From the NCBI GenBank assembly GCA_031386985.1, contig JANNCV010000001.1, positions 1 to 64,000 on the forward strand: a DNA stretch of 64,000 nucleotides. Reading direction: 5' to 3'. Source of the stretch: JANJUB01 sp031386985. GTDB lineage: Bacteria > Armatimonadota > Fimbriimonadia > Fimbriimonadales > Fimbriimonadaceae. The notes under the pieces are model-generated. The model was not told where the DNA came from, ran no database searches, and saw nothing but the letters and a program-made list of their open reading frames with translations. Within the stretch, counting starts at the first letter, position 1; the number at the start of each line of letters is the position of its first letter. Both the position numbers and the translations under genes were made by a program. Of this stretch, positions 49,234 through 58,462 are shown piece after piece.

Positions 49234-52047
49234 ATGAATCGGTTCTTCTTAAAGGCACTTACCTCTGTTATCGGCGCAACATTTGCTACAAGCGCATTTG
49301 CACAGTTTGAAACTGTGCCCCCCTGTTTCGATCCCGCGAACATGATGCCAATTTCTGATCCTTACTTGGTCATTCAGATCGGTAACGACAACGGTGCCCT
49401 CATGGGGTGCACGATTGGTGTGGCCGGAACGGTTGCACTATATAATGGCGTGTGCTTGAGTCGCGGACCAACTTCGGCCAATAATCGCGGCTTCATGACA
49501 TTCTTTTACGGAGGTTCCAGCCAGGGCTCGGTTCAACCGTCAAATCCATTTGAGGATGCGGGCATGGCCCTCGTTTTTGGGGCGGCATCATTCCCGTGCT
49601 GGACGTACGCCGCAACGAGTGTTGATGATACGCGAGAGCGTTTCGGCTCGGTTGGTCTGGGCACCACGTTTGTGGGCTTTTCGAACCGCTACATGCGAAC
49701 GGAATCCACAAACACAAATGTTTTCGCCCGAGTTCAAGTTGAATCAGTAGCGGACGCTATCCGACTCCGATGGACGTTAACCAACACCGACCAAACAAAC
49801 CCTCACCTTATTGGTCTGTATTTCGGTGGTTGTGTTTCCACGGCGAATGACGATCGTTGGCGCCACTTCCCGATCTTTATCCCAAGTGAGGATGCTTCGG
49901 GCTATATTAATATGCCCAAGAATAAGCCGCCGATCACCGATACATTTTATGATCGAATTGCTGATCCGGCGACTTTCCCGGCTTGGGTGGATTTCACCGT
50001 TGGCCAGAGCAGCTACTTCGGCATGAGGATTGAAAATCAGCCTTCCGACGCAACTGCCGACATTGATACAAATAACCCAACCACGGCTGACCGTTTCTGG
50101 ATTGGGAAGCACGTCTTCCTCTTGGGTGAGACGGGTGATCTCGCGGCGAACTTCCCCCTTGCAATGCTCCCTGACACCGACTTTAATGGCGACACCGCGT
50201 TTGTTCAGCGCTTTCCTGAAGTTTCGGTAGCACCGGGCGCATCGCGAACCATTCTTCACTACGTTCGTAGCACATACGGCAACAGCAACTATAAACTGCC
50301 TTACGGCGTTGCAGTTGATGCCCCGCTCACGCTGGGTATGCCTCAGAATGGAGGCGGCAATGTTGCCCCCAATCCGTTCCCGATTCGAGTTAATGTTGAT
50401 AACGTCGGCGGATATGGTTTCGACGGCCGAGAGTTTCCTCTCAATGACGTTCGAGTTAAGCTATCGTTCCTGCCCAATGCGGGAGTTACAATAACGGGGG
50501 CAACGGCGACGACTCCATACGAACTTGAGCGCTCCATCGCGGTGGTTAATCCTCGACAGCTTCGCTTCACCGACTTCCAAGCTCGCGTTGATGGTGACGT
50601 TTCGGGCAATGTAACCTACACGGTTACAATAGATTCGCAGCCAGGAAACGTTCACAAGGTAATCACCGGAGTCATCAACGTGGCTTCGCGACCTCGACTG
50701 ACTCTTGAAAAGGACGCGAACATGATTACGCTTCCTTACGACTTTGTTGACAGTTCCCTTGAAACGATCTTTGTTCCGTTCCTTGATCCCAACGTCCCCG
50801 GCGGCGATCTGCAGTTCTATTCGTATGACCCAGTTCAACAAGGCTATGTTATCACGACAACTGCACCAAAGGGTAAGGGCTTCTGGGCCATCTATGATAA
50901 GACGGGAGCATCTTCGGTAATCGCTAACTACGGCGGAACACCAAGTCAACCCTCCGCGACTGGAGCTGCTTTAATTCAACTTCGATCTGGCTTTAATATG
51001 ATTGGTAATCCGTTTAACTACCGGATTCCGATATTCCAAGTCACCGGCGTTTCGGCTTCGGCTCCACAAACCAGCTACACGTACAGCCAAATGGTTGATC
51101 TAGGTTGGATTCAAAGCTTCGTCTCGTATTGGGATGCAAAAGCCAGAGATTACGTTTTCGTTCCTGCCGAGGATGGCTACTTTGAGCCCCATCTCGGCTA
51201 CTGGATCAACGTTCTTACTACAGACGACCTGACGATTAACTATCCAGACGTATTCCTGCCATCAGTGCCTGATCAGACACGAAGACCGATTCGAACGATC
51301 CGACAGACTGAGCAGGAATGGATGCTCAAGCTTTCGCTCCGCTCCAATAGCGAAACGGATGCCAACAATGCCGTCGGCGTGGCCCGCTCTCAAGCGCAAG
51401 TCAATCGGCTACGGATCAACGAGCCACCCATGGCCCCAACTCAAAACCTCGCCCTTTCGGTGCGACAGATTGACGCAGGCAAGGTCAAGCAAATGGCGAG
51501 AGCATTCACTACGAGTGCTGGCCGCAATGAGTGGAAGCTTATCGTGACCGCCAAGACGGCGGGCGAAGTGACCGTAACCTGGCCAAACCTTGGGGAACTG
51601 CCGAAAAACTTGCGGTTCACGCTCAAAGATCCGGCCACGAACATGAGCCGGTCGGTTCGACAGACCTCGGGTTACACGTTCCGCATGGATCAACCTGGAA
51701 CCCGCGAGCTAACACTCGTTAGCGAGCTTGGTGGTAGCACCGTAGCGACTATCGGAAACGTAGTGGTTGCAGGCACGACGAAGGGCCCCTCCGCAAACGT
51801 AACGATCAACTACACGCTTGGTTCAGACGCAACAACCTCGATTCGAATCCTCTCGTCAAAGGGACAAGAGGTTTATTCGATCAGCCGTGGCCGAGCCGAC
51901 CGAGCCGGTGACAACACCGTAACGTGGAACCTCCGCAACAGCGCAAACCAAGCGGTTGCTCCTGGAACCTATCGAGTCGAAATCCTTGCCGAAAGCGGCG
52001 ATGGAAACCGAGCCCGAAAGATGGTTCCGGTTAACGTGGTTCGCTAG
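49234..52047 (+). CDS. Large secreted surface protein with FlgD-like C-terminal domain
   Basis: This 937-aa protein has a signal peptide (FFLKALTSVIGATFATSAFA). The first half (about 30-370) is a beta-rich region of unknown family with WTLTNTDQTNPHLIGLYFGG. A segment with repeated 'GFNMIGNPFNYRIP' and 'GKGFWAIYDKTG' phrases follows, of the kind often found before C-terminal sorting domains. The last 75 residues (TIRILSSKGQEVYSISRG ... VAPGTYRVEILAESGDGNRA) form a FlgD-type Ig-like domain. The start at 49234 has AGGAA at good spacing. It is followed by a strong terminator. Function: likely surface display or adhesion, unproven. Confidence 0.78.
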   Translation: MNRFFLKALTSVIGATFATSAFAQFETVPPCFDPANMMPISDPYLVIQIGNDNGALMGCTIGVAGTVALYNGVCLSRGPTSANNRGFMTFFYGGSSQGSVQPSNPFEDAGMALVFGAASFPCWTYAATSVDDTRERFGSVGLGTTFVGFSNRYMRTESTNTNVFARVQVESVADAIRLRWTLTNTDQTNPHLIGLYFGGCVSTANDDRWRHFPIFIPSEDASGYINMPKNKPPITDTFYDRIADPATFPAWVDFTVGQSSYFGMRIENQPSDATADIDTNNPTTADRFWIGKHVFLLGETGDLAANFPLAMLPDTDFNGDTAFVQRFPEVSVAPGASRTILHYVRSTYGNSNYKLPYGVAVDAPLTLGMPQNGGGNVAPNPFPIRVNVDNVGGYGFDGREFPLNDVRVKLSFLPNAGVTITGATATTPYELERSIAVVNPRQLRFTDFQARVDGDVSGNVTYTVTIDSQPGNVHKVITGVINVASRPRLTLEKDANMITLPYDFVDSSLETIFVPFLDPNVPGGDLQFYSYDPVQQGYVITTTAPKGKGFWAIYDKTGASSVIANYGGTPSQPSATGAALIQLRSGFNMIGNPFNYRIPIFQVTGVSASAPQTSYTYSQMVDLGWIQSFVSYWDAKARDYVFVPAEDGYFEPHLGYWINVLTTDDLTINYPDVFLPSVPDQTRRPIRTIRQTEQEWMLKLSLRSNSETDANNAVGVARSQAQVNRLRINEPPMAPTQNLALSVRQIDAGKVKQMARAFTTSAGRNEWKLIVTAKTAGEVTVTWPNLGELPKNLRFTLKDPATNMSRSVRQTSGYTFRMDQPGTRELTLVSELGGSTVATIGNVVVAGTTKGPSANVTINYTLGSDATTSIRILSSKGQEVYSISRGRADRAGDNTVTWNLRNSANQAVAPGTYRVEILAESGDGNRARKMVPVNVVR

Positions 52048-52062
52048 TAACAATACGAGAAT

Positions 52063-52101
52063 GGGGTGGCAAGATAACTTGCCACCCCTTTTTTTGTTTT
52101 T
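52063..52101 (+). terminator. Intrinsic terminator of the surface-protein pair
   Basis: An 11-bp perfect stem GGGGTGGCAAG / CTTGCCACCCC (52063-52073 with 52078-52088) has an ATAA loop. It is followed immediately by TTTTTTTGTTTTT. It ends the transcript that starts near 47001. Confidence 0.95.
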
Positions 52102-52142
52102 ACCGCACTTCAAATAGGTTAAACTCCGTCCAGTAATAGGAT

Positions 52143-54137
52143 ATGCGAAAGCTCAAAATCGGAATGTGTAGCATGATGGTCTTAGCGGCGGCCGTCGTTA
52201 TGGCTGGCAACGCGACAATTGAGCTTGGCAGTTTCCCTACAATGAGCGTGGCCGATGGGCGTAGCACGGTCACCGTTTCTGCCCTTATCCGAGATGCTGG
52301 CGGTAATCTGGTTCCAAACGGCACCCGCGTTATTTTCTCGTGCGATCGTGGCAGTTTCCGCGAAGCCGTCGTTACCACTCAAAACGGAGTGGCACGAGCT
52401 ATTCTTCAGGCGGGAAATGTTGCTGGTCTCGCCAAAATAAGCGTCAGCGCAATCACTTTCCAGGCCACCGCCACGATGGACTACGAGTTCGTCTCGGATC
52501 GTACTCTCTTATCCAGCGCGAAAGAGTATGTAGACGTCGTGGCTCCTCGTGACCTTCGCTACTCCATGGACCTCAAGACCATCGAGGCTTCGGGCTCCGA
52601 TCGAACGGCAGTTTTACAATATCGGGATATTGAAATCCGCGCCGAGGACCTCCAGCTCAATGTTTCAACCAACGAAGTTCGGGCCAAGAACGCGATTCTG
52701 AAAATTGGCAAGGACGAGGTCGTCTGCGGTGAGCTGTATTTCCGGCTCAGTCAGCGCATGGGGTTTGGCTCAACCACTTTCAAGTATCGTCCGAAGCACC
52801 TTAAGCCGTTCGGCGGCGGAGTTGTGTTCAGCGAAGGCGAAGAGCGAGAAATCTATGGCATGGCGGAGATCCGCCCCGGCCAGATTAAGAAGCCCGATGG
52901 TGTCGTGCCCCGCCGGCTCTTCGAGATGCTTGATCTAAGTGACTCGGCAACGCTTATCAGCGCGAAAAAGGCTACGTCCTATCCGCGCAAAGAAGTTCAG
53001 TTCACTAAGGCCGACGTGCGTGTGGGGGGGGCGAGCATTATGAAGCTCCCGCTGTTCAAGGTGAACATGTACACCCAGACTCCGATCCTGACGGATCAGA
53101 TGATCAAGATCAACGATAACCAGATCGCGATTGACTATCCTCACTATCTCAGCTTGAAGCCAGGCGAAACCAGTCTGATGCGTTTCTCGATGGGCCGAGG
53201 CGGTTCGCGGGGCATCTCCTCAAACCGCGGTGCCTTTCTTGATTACGAATATTATTGGAATCGGGGCGACGAGTTTCAAGGCGGCTTAACGGTACAAAGC
53301 ATCGGCCGGAAGGATTGGGGCGTCAGCGCGAATCAGTTCATTAAGCTTGACGACACCTCGGAGTTGGTCGCCCAAGTTGATCTACCCGCTCACCGGGCGT
53401 TCTTTGGAACCCTTAACATTGGCAAGCAGTTCCCAGGCTTCAACTTAAACGCCAGCGCCAGCCGAACCGATTCGCTCACGCGAGATTCGTACCGAAACCA
53501 GCAATACATGCTCAGCTTAGACAAGGATCCGATCAAAGTCGGCAGGACACCCTTGCGAATTAATGTGGGCCTAACGGCTTCGCATTCCACCAATAGCTCC
53601 GAAAACCTCAGCGCAAGTCGGAGCGTGGCGGGAGTAAGGGGCATTATGCGCCTAAACCCCGTTTACTACGGTCGCGATACAAGCCTTAATGGCAGCTTAA
53701 CCCTCGCCCATTTGGCTGGAGATGAGAATTATGGGGGCACGACGATCAGTGCCAATCTTACGGCGAGCCAATCTTTCAAGGGCGGCGGACTCGCTTTAAG
53801 CTACGATTACACCAAAGATAAGTTCACATCCCAATTTCTCGGTGAGCATCAGCTCAGCGGGCGTATGAATTACTACTTGGGCAACACGAGCCTAAATGCT
53901 TTCATGATCAAATCTTTGGACGTTGATCGAATGAGTATCCAGCTTGATGCTTCCTACCGATTTTCGCGTGATTGGAAACTGAGCTACGCCTACACTTATG
54001 ATAAGTTCCTTGCCGACGGATTTCTTGATTATTACTTCATACTAGGCTATCGTCTTGGCTATCGCGAAGTTGGCCTCACATGGTCACACCGAACAAAGCG
54101 TATCGGATTCCAGATTCTTGGTACGACCTTTAACTAG
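52143..54137 (+). CDS. Ig-like domain fused to OstA/LptD-type beta-barrel
   Basis: This 664-aa exported protein has a signal peptide (MCSMMVLAAAVVMAGNA). A bacterial Ig-like (invasin/Big-type) domain follows at about 22-115: MSVADGRSTVTVSALIRDAG, GTRVIFSCDRGSF and the closing ISVSAITFQATATMDYEF. Next is an OstA/LptA-like stretch (about 150-215, IEIRAEDLQLNVSTNEVRAK), then about 400 residues of outer-membrane barrel ending in GFQILGTTFN with a C-terminal aromatic-type signature. The Ig-OstA-barrel order is unusual. It has its own weak promoter (TAAACT 52120-52125) after the terminator. A role in moving or anchoring an envelope polymer is inferred, not shown. Confidence 0.72.
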   Translation: MRKLKIGMCSMMVLAAAVVMAGNATIELGSFPTMSVADGRSTVTVSALIRDAGGNLVPNGTRVIFSCDRGSFREAVVTTQNGVARAILQAGNVAGLAKISVSAITFQATATMDYEFVSDRTLLSSAKEYVDVVAPRDLRYSMDLKTIEASGSDRTAVLQYRDIEIRAEDLQLNVSTNEVRAKNAILKIGKDEVVCGELYFRLSQRMGFGSTTFKYRPKHLKPFGGGVVFSEGEEREIYGMAEIRPGQIKKPDGVVPRRLFEMLDLSDSATLISAKKATSYPRKEVQFTKADVRVGGASIMKLPLFKVNMYTQTPILTDQMIKINDNQIAIDYPHYLSLKPGETSLMRFSMGRGGSRGISSNRGAFLDYEYYWNRGDEFQGGLTVQSIGRKDWGVSANQFIKLDDTSELVAQVDLPAHRAFFGTLNIGKQFPGFNLNASASRTDSLTRDSYRNQQYMLSLDKDPIKVGRTPLRINVGLTASHSTNSSENLSASRSVAGVRGIMRLNPVYYGRDTSLNGSLTLAHLAGDENYGGTTISANLTASQSFKGGGLALSYDYTKDKFTSQFLGEHQLSGRMNYYLGNTSLNAFMIKSLDVDRMSIQLDASYRFSRDWKLSYAYTYDKFLADGFLDYYFILGYRLGYREVGLTWSHRTKRIGFQILGTTFN

Positions 54138-55908
54138 TCTCATCCTCCTCTTATTGGGGGTGGCGGTGTCTTGCGCCCAGCCTTTCGGGCGATTTGGCTA
54201 TGTCAATGATTGGGCGATTCCTGGTCTGAGGCTGACCAGCGATGGCTTTTCAGTTGACTTCCCAGCCTCTGATCGCTTTACTTTTTCGAAGCCATTGAAA
54301 GGCTGGAAGGCCATTGCCACCGCTGATACCTCTCAGACCGTCATTGTACAGCCCTTTGTAGGTGCCCCGAGCAAACTCCGGCAAGACCTCACCAGCCCCG
54401 GATTTTCGGCGTATTTCGACAATGGCATCCGCATACGAATCGGAACCCTATCATCCCCGATCCTGTCTTGGGGAGGCGGCGGTAGCTTAGACGGGACCTC
54501 GGGATATCCCACCCCTGAAGTCCGCTGGGTTGTGGTGAGTTTTCGCGATAATCAGCCGCCAATCCTCTTTGCCTTTCCTTGGAACAAAGGCTCCCTAAAA
54601 TTGGGCGGAAAGACTGGCGATTGGACACTGAGCGCAGAGACATTCAAAGGGTGGATGAGAATCGCCGCACCCGTTGGAGTTGTCCCATTTCGAACTAGTA
54701 GTGCCGCCGAAATGGGCCGATTGGAAGCCGATGTTAAGGAGCAGGCGGCGTTCTGGACGCAGCCTCCACCCGTTCTGAGAAAGACCGCAATCACCGATGA
54801 TGATGCCTCGCTTACGGTTGAGTGGACCTTTGATCGCCCCGGTGCCGTAGTTCCACCCCCCGCCTTTTTGAGTAGCCTCGCCGGCTATCAAGTGATAATC
54901 CTCAGCAAAACCAAGCGAATCAATGCCCCCACGCTTGAGGGACCTTTGAGCGTGTGTGAATCCGAAACTCTTAAAATTAAATTTCCGATTCGGCGAATTC
55001 CGACGGGACGGGCCATTGCCACCGGAGTTCCTCCAAGAACAATCGGAACTGCGAGTTACATTGATGTTGGCGGAGTGTTTGAGCTGGCGCTCGCTAATCT
55101 CTTTGCCTCGACCCCCGAGGCCGTGAGGATTCAAGCCGCGGAAACCTGCGCCCAATATGTTGAGGCCGTCACCTACTCGGTTGAACCTCACACGGGCCAG
55201 CGCCTCCCCTACGGAGCCGACGGAACCGGGATTGACATTCTTGCGGCTCAAGCGCTGCTCATGCAATCTATGATCTCGGCCGAGAAACCGACAAGCGAAC
55301 CCAACTCGTTGTTTAGTTCAATTATGTGGCGAAGAGATTGGCTTAGTTGGCGCATTTGGGGTAGCGACCGGAAGGTATCTCGTCGAGCAAGCGCGATCAC
55401 CGCCATTGCCGCGGCTCTTGCGCCGGAAGGCGAGAGAAGGCTGGATGCCGCGATGCTCCAAGCCGGAATCATTGCCGAGCGCGGCCTTGGGATCTGGCTA
55501 AAGCGCTCCGGCTTAGGCGAAAGCAAACTGCTTCTAGAGACCGCGGAACACTTACGCGCCGATATCTTCATGCCCGAAGACTATCGCCGAGCAGACAGTG
55601 CAGGTGCCGCATTTAGAAGCCCTTTCCGTCTCTACGGAGACACACTTGCTTTACTAACCGGTCCGAACCTCCAGCTTACGCCGTTCAAAGCAGGAGCATG
55701 GTATTCAACTTTCGCCAGTTCGTTTTCCTTTACATTAGCCCCGGAAAAGCCCAAACCTGGCCTAACGATTGATCAGGCTTTCGGCTTGACCGTTCTCAAC
55801 TTTCAGAATGCAACAACAAGCCCAATCAATTTCAGAATAAGCCTTCCGGCGTGGGTAAACCTGCCGAAGCAGCCCGCCGATCTACAGTTTAAGGAAAGCG
55901 AACGGTAG
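54118..55908 (+). CDS. Large exported protein of unknown function
   Basis: This 596-aa protein begins with a strong signal peptide (LTSLILLLLGVAVSCAQPFG). No ATG is suitable; a TTG at 54118, overlapping the upstream stop by 20 nt, places the signal correctly. The first 250 residues are beta-rich with FGYVNDWAIPGLRLTSDGFS. The second half is helical with VRIQAAETCAQYVEAVTYSV, LPYGADGTGIDILAAQALL and WLSWRIWGSDRKVSRRASAI, reminiscent of an alpha/alpha-toroid (glycoside-processing) fold, but no catalytic motif is recognised. It is probably coupled to the Ig-OstA-barrel gene and so may act with it in the envelope. Confidence 0.68.
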   Translation: MVRPLTSLILLLLGVAVSCAQPFGRFGYVNDWAIPGLRLTSDGFSVDFPASDRFTFSKPLKGWKAIATADTSQTVIVQPFVGAPSKLRQDLTSPGFSAYFDNGIRIRIGTLSSPILSWGGGGSLDGTSGYPTPEVRWVVVSFRDNQPPILFAFPWNKGSLKLGGKTGDWTLSAETFKGWMRIAAPVGVVPFRTSSAAEMGRLEADVKEQAAFWTQPPPVLRKTAITDDDASLTVEWTFDRPGAVVPPPAFLSSLAGYQVIILSKTKRINAPTLEGPLSVCESETLKIKFPIRRIPTGRAIATGVPPRTIGTASYIDVGGVFELALANLFASTPEAVRIQAAETCAQYVEAVTYSVEPHTGQRLPYGADGTGIDILAAQALLMQSMISAEKPTSEPNSLFSSIMWRRDWLSWRIWGSDRKVSRRASAITAIAAALAPEGERRLDAAMLQAGIIAERGLGIWLKRSGLGESKLLLETAEHLRADIFMPEDYRRADSAGAAFRSPFRLYGDTLALLTGPNLQLTPFKAGAWYSTFASSFSFTLAPEKPKPGLTIDQAFGLTVLNFQNATTSPINFRISLPAWVNLPKQPADLQFKESER

Positions 55909-55973
55909 CAATGAACCTACCGCTTGGGGTATCATTTGCTTTCGCGCCGAGCGCACTTGAGGTTTTTTGGATC

Positions 55974-56243
55974 ATGGCCAACATATGTCAAATCACAGGC
56001 AAAAAAGCAAATAATGCGAAACATATTCGCCACCGGCATTCCGGTCAATGGAAGTTTCGAGCTCCCAAGAAGAATCGTCTTCAGCTCGTCAATTTGAAAC
56101 GGGTTAAGCTGAAGACGCCTCACGGGATCGTGACGATTCAAGTTGCCGCATCGGTGCTGAAAAGCCCCGCGTTTAATGCAGTCATTTGTGGCTTGAAGCC
56201 CGTGCCCAAAGCATGGCTCCAGAAACACGACTATGGGATTTAA
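55974..56243 (+). CDS. rpmB: Ribosomal protein bL28, zinc-free type
   Basis: This 89-aa large-subunit protein begins MANICQITGKKANNAKHIRH, the family N-terminus. VKLKTPHGIVTIQVAASVLK matches the later beta strands. It has only Cys5 and one other cysteine, and no CxxC pairs, so it is the form that does not bind zinc. It lacks usual Arg-rich features of proteobacterial bL28 and is slightly long at the C-terminus (PVPKAWLQKHDYGI). The start is at 55974; an upstream ATG is rejected. It is followed 14 nt later by rpsR. Confidence 0.88.
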   Translation: MANICQITGKKANNAKHIRHRHSGQWKFRAPKKNRLQLVNLKRVKLKTPHGIVTIQVAASVLKSPAFNAVICGLKPVPKAWLQKHDYGI

Positions 56244-56257
56244 CTGAGATTTCTAAC

Positions 56258-56662
56258 ATGAGTGAAGATCAAAAAACTGGATCCATGAGAATGGACAAAG
56301 ACATGGGGGCTGACACTGGCGGTAAAGGCCGGGGCAAACGTCGCCGAAAGGTTAGCTACCTCACCCTCAACAAGATCACGGATGTTGATTACAAAGACAC
56401 CGCCGTGCTTAAACGATTTATCAATGATCGGGGCAAGATGCTTCCCGCGCGTCAAACGGGTAACACCGCCAAGCAGCAGCGAATGATCGGGCGCTCTATT
56501 CGGCGAGCCCGAGAGCTAGCTTTGCTACCGTTCGTAGTCACAGAAATGACAAACGAGCGACGCGAATATGCACCACGCCGCCCACAAGGCTCGCATTCGA
56601 GCTATTCGGCGCCCCACGCTGAGAAATCAGCACCTGAGGCAACTGAAGCCGCGGCAGAGTAA
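56258..56662 (+). CDS. rpsR: Ribosomal protein bS18 with long terminal extensions
   Basis: This 134-aa protein has a core (about 30-95) that matches bS18: DVDYKDTAVLKRFINDRGKM, ARQTGNTAKQQRMIGRSIRR and ARELALLPFV. It contains no cysteine. An N-terminal charged tail (about 28 residues) and a C-terminal Ala/Ser/Pro-rich tail (about 40 residues, YAPRRPQGSHSSYSAPHAEK) make it much longer than the usual 75-80 aa. Its operon partner is rpmB, not the more common rpsF-ssb-rplI set. A strong terminator follows. Confidence 0.93.
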   Translation: MSEDQKTGSMRMDKDMGADTGGKGRGKRRRKVSYLTLNKITDVDYKDTAVLKRFINDRGKMLPARQTGNTAKQQRMIGRSIRRARELALLPFVVTEMTNERREYAPRRPQGSHSSYSAPHAEKSAPEATEAAAE

Positions 56663-56670
56663 TCGTCAGA

Positions 56671-56708
56671 AAAGCCCAGCAATGCGTTCGCATTGCTGGG
56701 CTTTTTGT
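56671..56708 (+). terminator. Intrinsic terminator of rpmB-rpsR
   Basis: A 14-bp perfect stem AAAGCCCAGCAATG / CATTGCTGGGCTTT (56671-56684 with 56691-56704) extends by a C-G pair to a short GTTC loop. TTG and further T follow it. The stem is GC-rich at its centre and the T-tract begins inside the 3' arm. Confidence 0.93.
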
Positions 56709-56710
56709 TG

Positions 56711-56716
56711 CATAAT
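56711..56716 (+). promoter_or_regulatory. -10 box of pabBC
   Basis: CATAAT is followed by 8 nt and ATG 56725. This supports 56725, not the later GTG 56831, as the true start of the pabBC gene and so supports the frameshift described there. Confidence 0.4.
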
Positions 56717-56724
56717 CCAGAGCA

Positions 56725-58462
56725 ATGGGAAGCGAGATTGTTGCCGTGCGATTTCTCGCAGATAGGACCATGTCCAGCGGTCACGAAAGGATATGGGCCG
56801 GCTACACCTTCTTGAAAGACCTCAGGAGCCGTGGCTAGGACTCAATACGCACGTTCCATGGATCAGGTGATTCCTTTGATCCAAGCCGCGGAGGACGCTG
56901 CCCACGAAGGGCACTGGACGGCTCTGGTGATCACTTTCGAGGCTGCTCCTGCCTTTGATCCCGAATTTAGCGTGCTGCGCTCTAATCGTCCTTGGCTGGC
57001 GGCTTCAGTCGCGTTGGAGGCCCCTGTTGCCCCGGCTACGCCGCTCCTAACTTCCCTTCCCACTTTTGTGCCCGCCATTACGAAGGCGGAATATCGAGCT
57101 AGATTTGAGGAAATCAAAAAGCATATCGCGCAAGGCGATACCTATCAGGTCAATTTCACTTTTCCCATGATGGCAACGATCACGTCCCAGATCGCGAGCG
57201 ACCTGTTCGCCTTCTTATCTCAGCCAGAAGTGCCCCCTTTCGCCCGGTTCCTTCAACTCGAAGATACAACGGTCCTTTGCTTTAGCCCAGAACTTTTCTT
57301 CAACTATGCTGAAGGCGCGGGCGAAAAACACATCACCTGCCGCCCAATGAAGGGAACCCGGGAGCACGGACCGGGAGCCGAAGATGACCTGCGGAACAGC
57401 GAAAAAGACCGAGCTGAAAACCTAATGGTGGTTGACATGGTTCGAAATGACCTTGGGCGCATTGCAATTCCCGGTTCAATCGAGGTGCCGAGCCTCTTCG
57501 CTATTGAGACTTATCCCACCGTACTGCAGATGACATCCACCGTGAAATGTCGTTCCACTGCATCGCTAGTCGAAATTTTCAAGGCGCTGTTCCCGTGCGC
57601 ATCTATTGTTGGTGCGCCAAAGATTGAAACCCTCAAACTCATTCAAGCTCTCGAAGCCGCGCCCCGGGGCGTCTACACTGGCGCAATCGGGATCGTTGGC
57701 CCCGACTTTGCTGAGTTTTGCGTGGCGATCCGGACTATGGAGATTGCCGAAAATGTCGCGACCTACTCGGTGGGAAGTGGAATAGTTTGGGACTCAGACC
57801 TCGAACAGGAGTGGCAAGAATGCCTGGCCAAGGCCCGCATCCTCAATCCGTTCGGGAAGGGACTGAAATTGGTGGAAACAATGTTTTCTGACGGCGATAT
57901 TTTCCTACTTGAACGTCACTTAGTCCGGTTGCAGGGCTCTTGCGAGGCGTTTGGAATTCCCTATGACGAGGAAACTGTTCGGGCGACGTTGGCGGCACAC
58001 GCGGCACAGAAAATGCGGATTCGACTCACTGTAGATGAAACCGGCCTGATCGAGGCCACTTGCAAGGAAGCGACGGCGCCGTTGGCGATTTCCCCAGGTG
58101 CGGCTTCTATTACTCTTTCCGCTAAGTTCGCATCCAAGCCCGTTCAATCAAACAACCCATGGTTACGCCACAAGAGCACCTACCGCCCCTACTTTCAACC
58201 ACCGTTTGAAGGTGAGGATGTGCTAAGTTTTAACGAGAAGGGGTATCTCACGGAGTTTTCCATCGGCAATCTCGTCATTGAAGCCAACGAGGGCTTTCTG
58301 ACCCCGCCAGTTGAGGATGGCCTCTTGCCGGGAGTGTTTAGGCAGGAGTTACTGGATGGAGGCGTTGTCCGAGAAGCGCAGCTCACCCGAACCGACCTGC
58401 TTAACGCAAAAGCCGCGTATCGAGTTAACTCGGTACGCGGCTGGGAGCGGGTTGAGTTTTAG
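56725..58462 (+). CDS. pabB: PabB-PabC fusion: aminodeoxychorismate synthase I plus lyase, apparent +1 frameshift
   Basis: From about 56831 the frame encodes a chorismate-binding domain (ITKAEYRARFEEIKKHIAQG, CRPMKGTREHGPGAEDD, NLMVVDMVRNDLGRI, IVGAPKIETLKLIQALE). A class IV aminotransferase-type lyase domain follows (GDIFLLERHLVRLQGSCEAF, VEDGLLPGVFRQELL). Together they make 4-aminobenzoate for folate. The N-terminal part lies in another frame: ATG 56725 gives MGSEIVAVRFLADRTMSSGH and then AGYTFLKDLRSRG before TAG 56836. That is the expected family N-terminus. Dropping one base near 56833 joins the two (LRSRARTQYARSMDQV). Without it, GTG 56831 yields a 543-aa protein with a ribosome site only 2 nt away. 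It converges on secDF, overlapping 4 nt. Confidence 0.85.
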
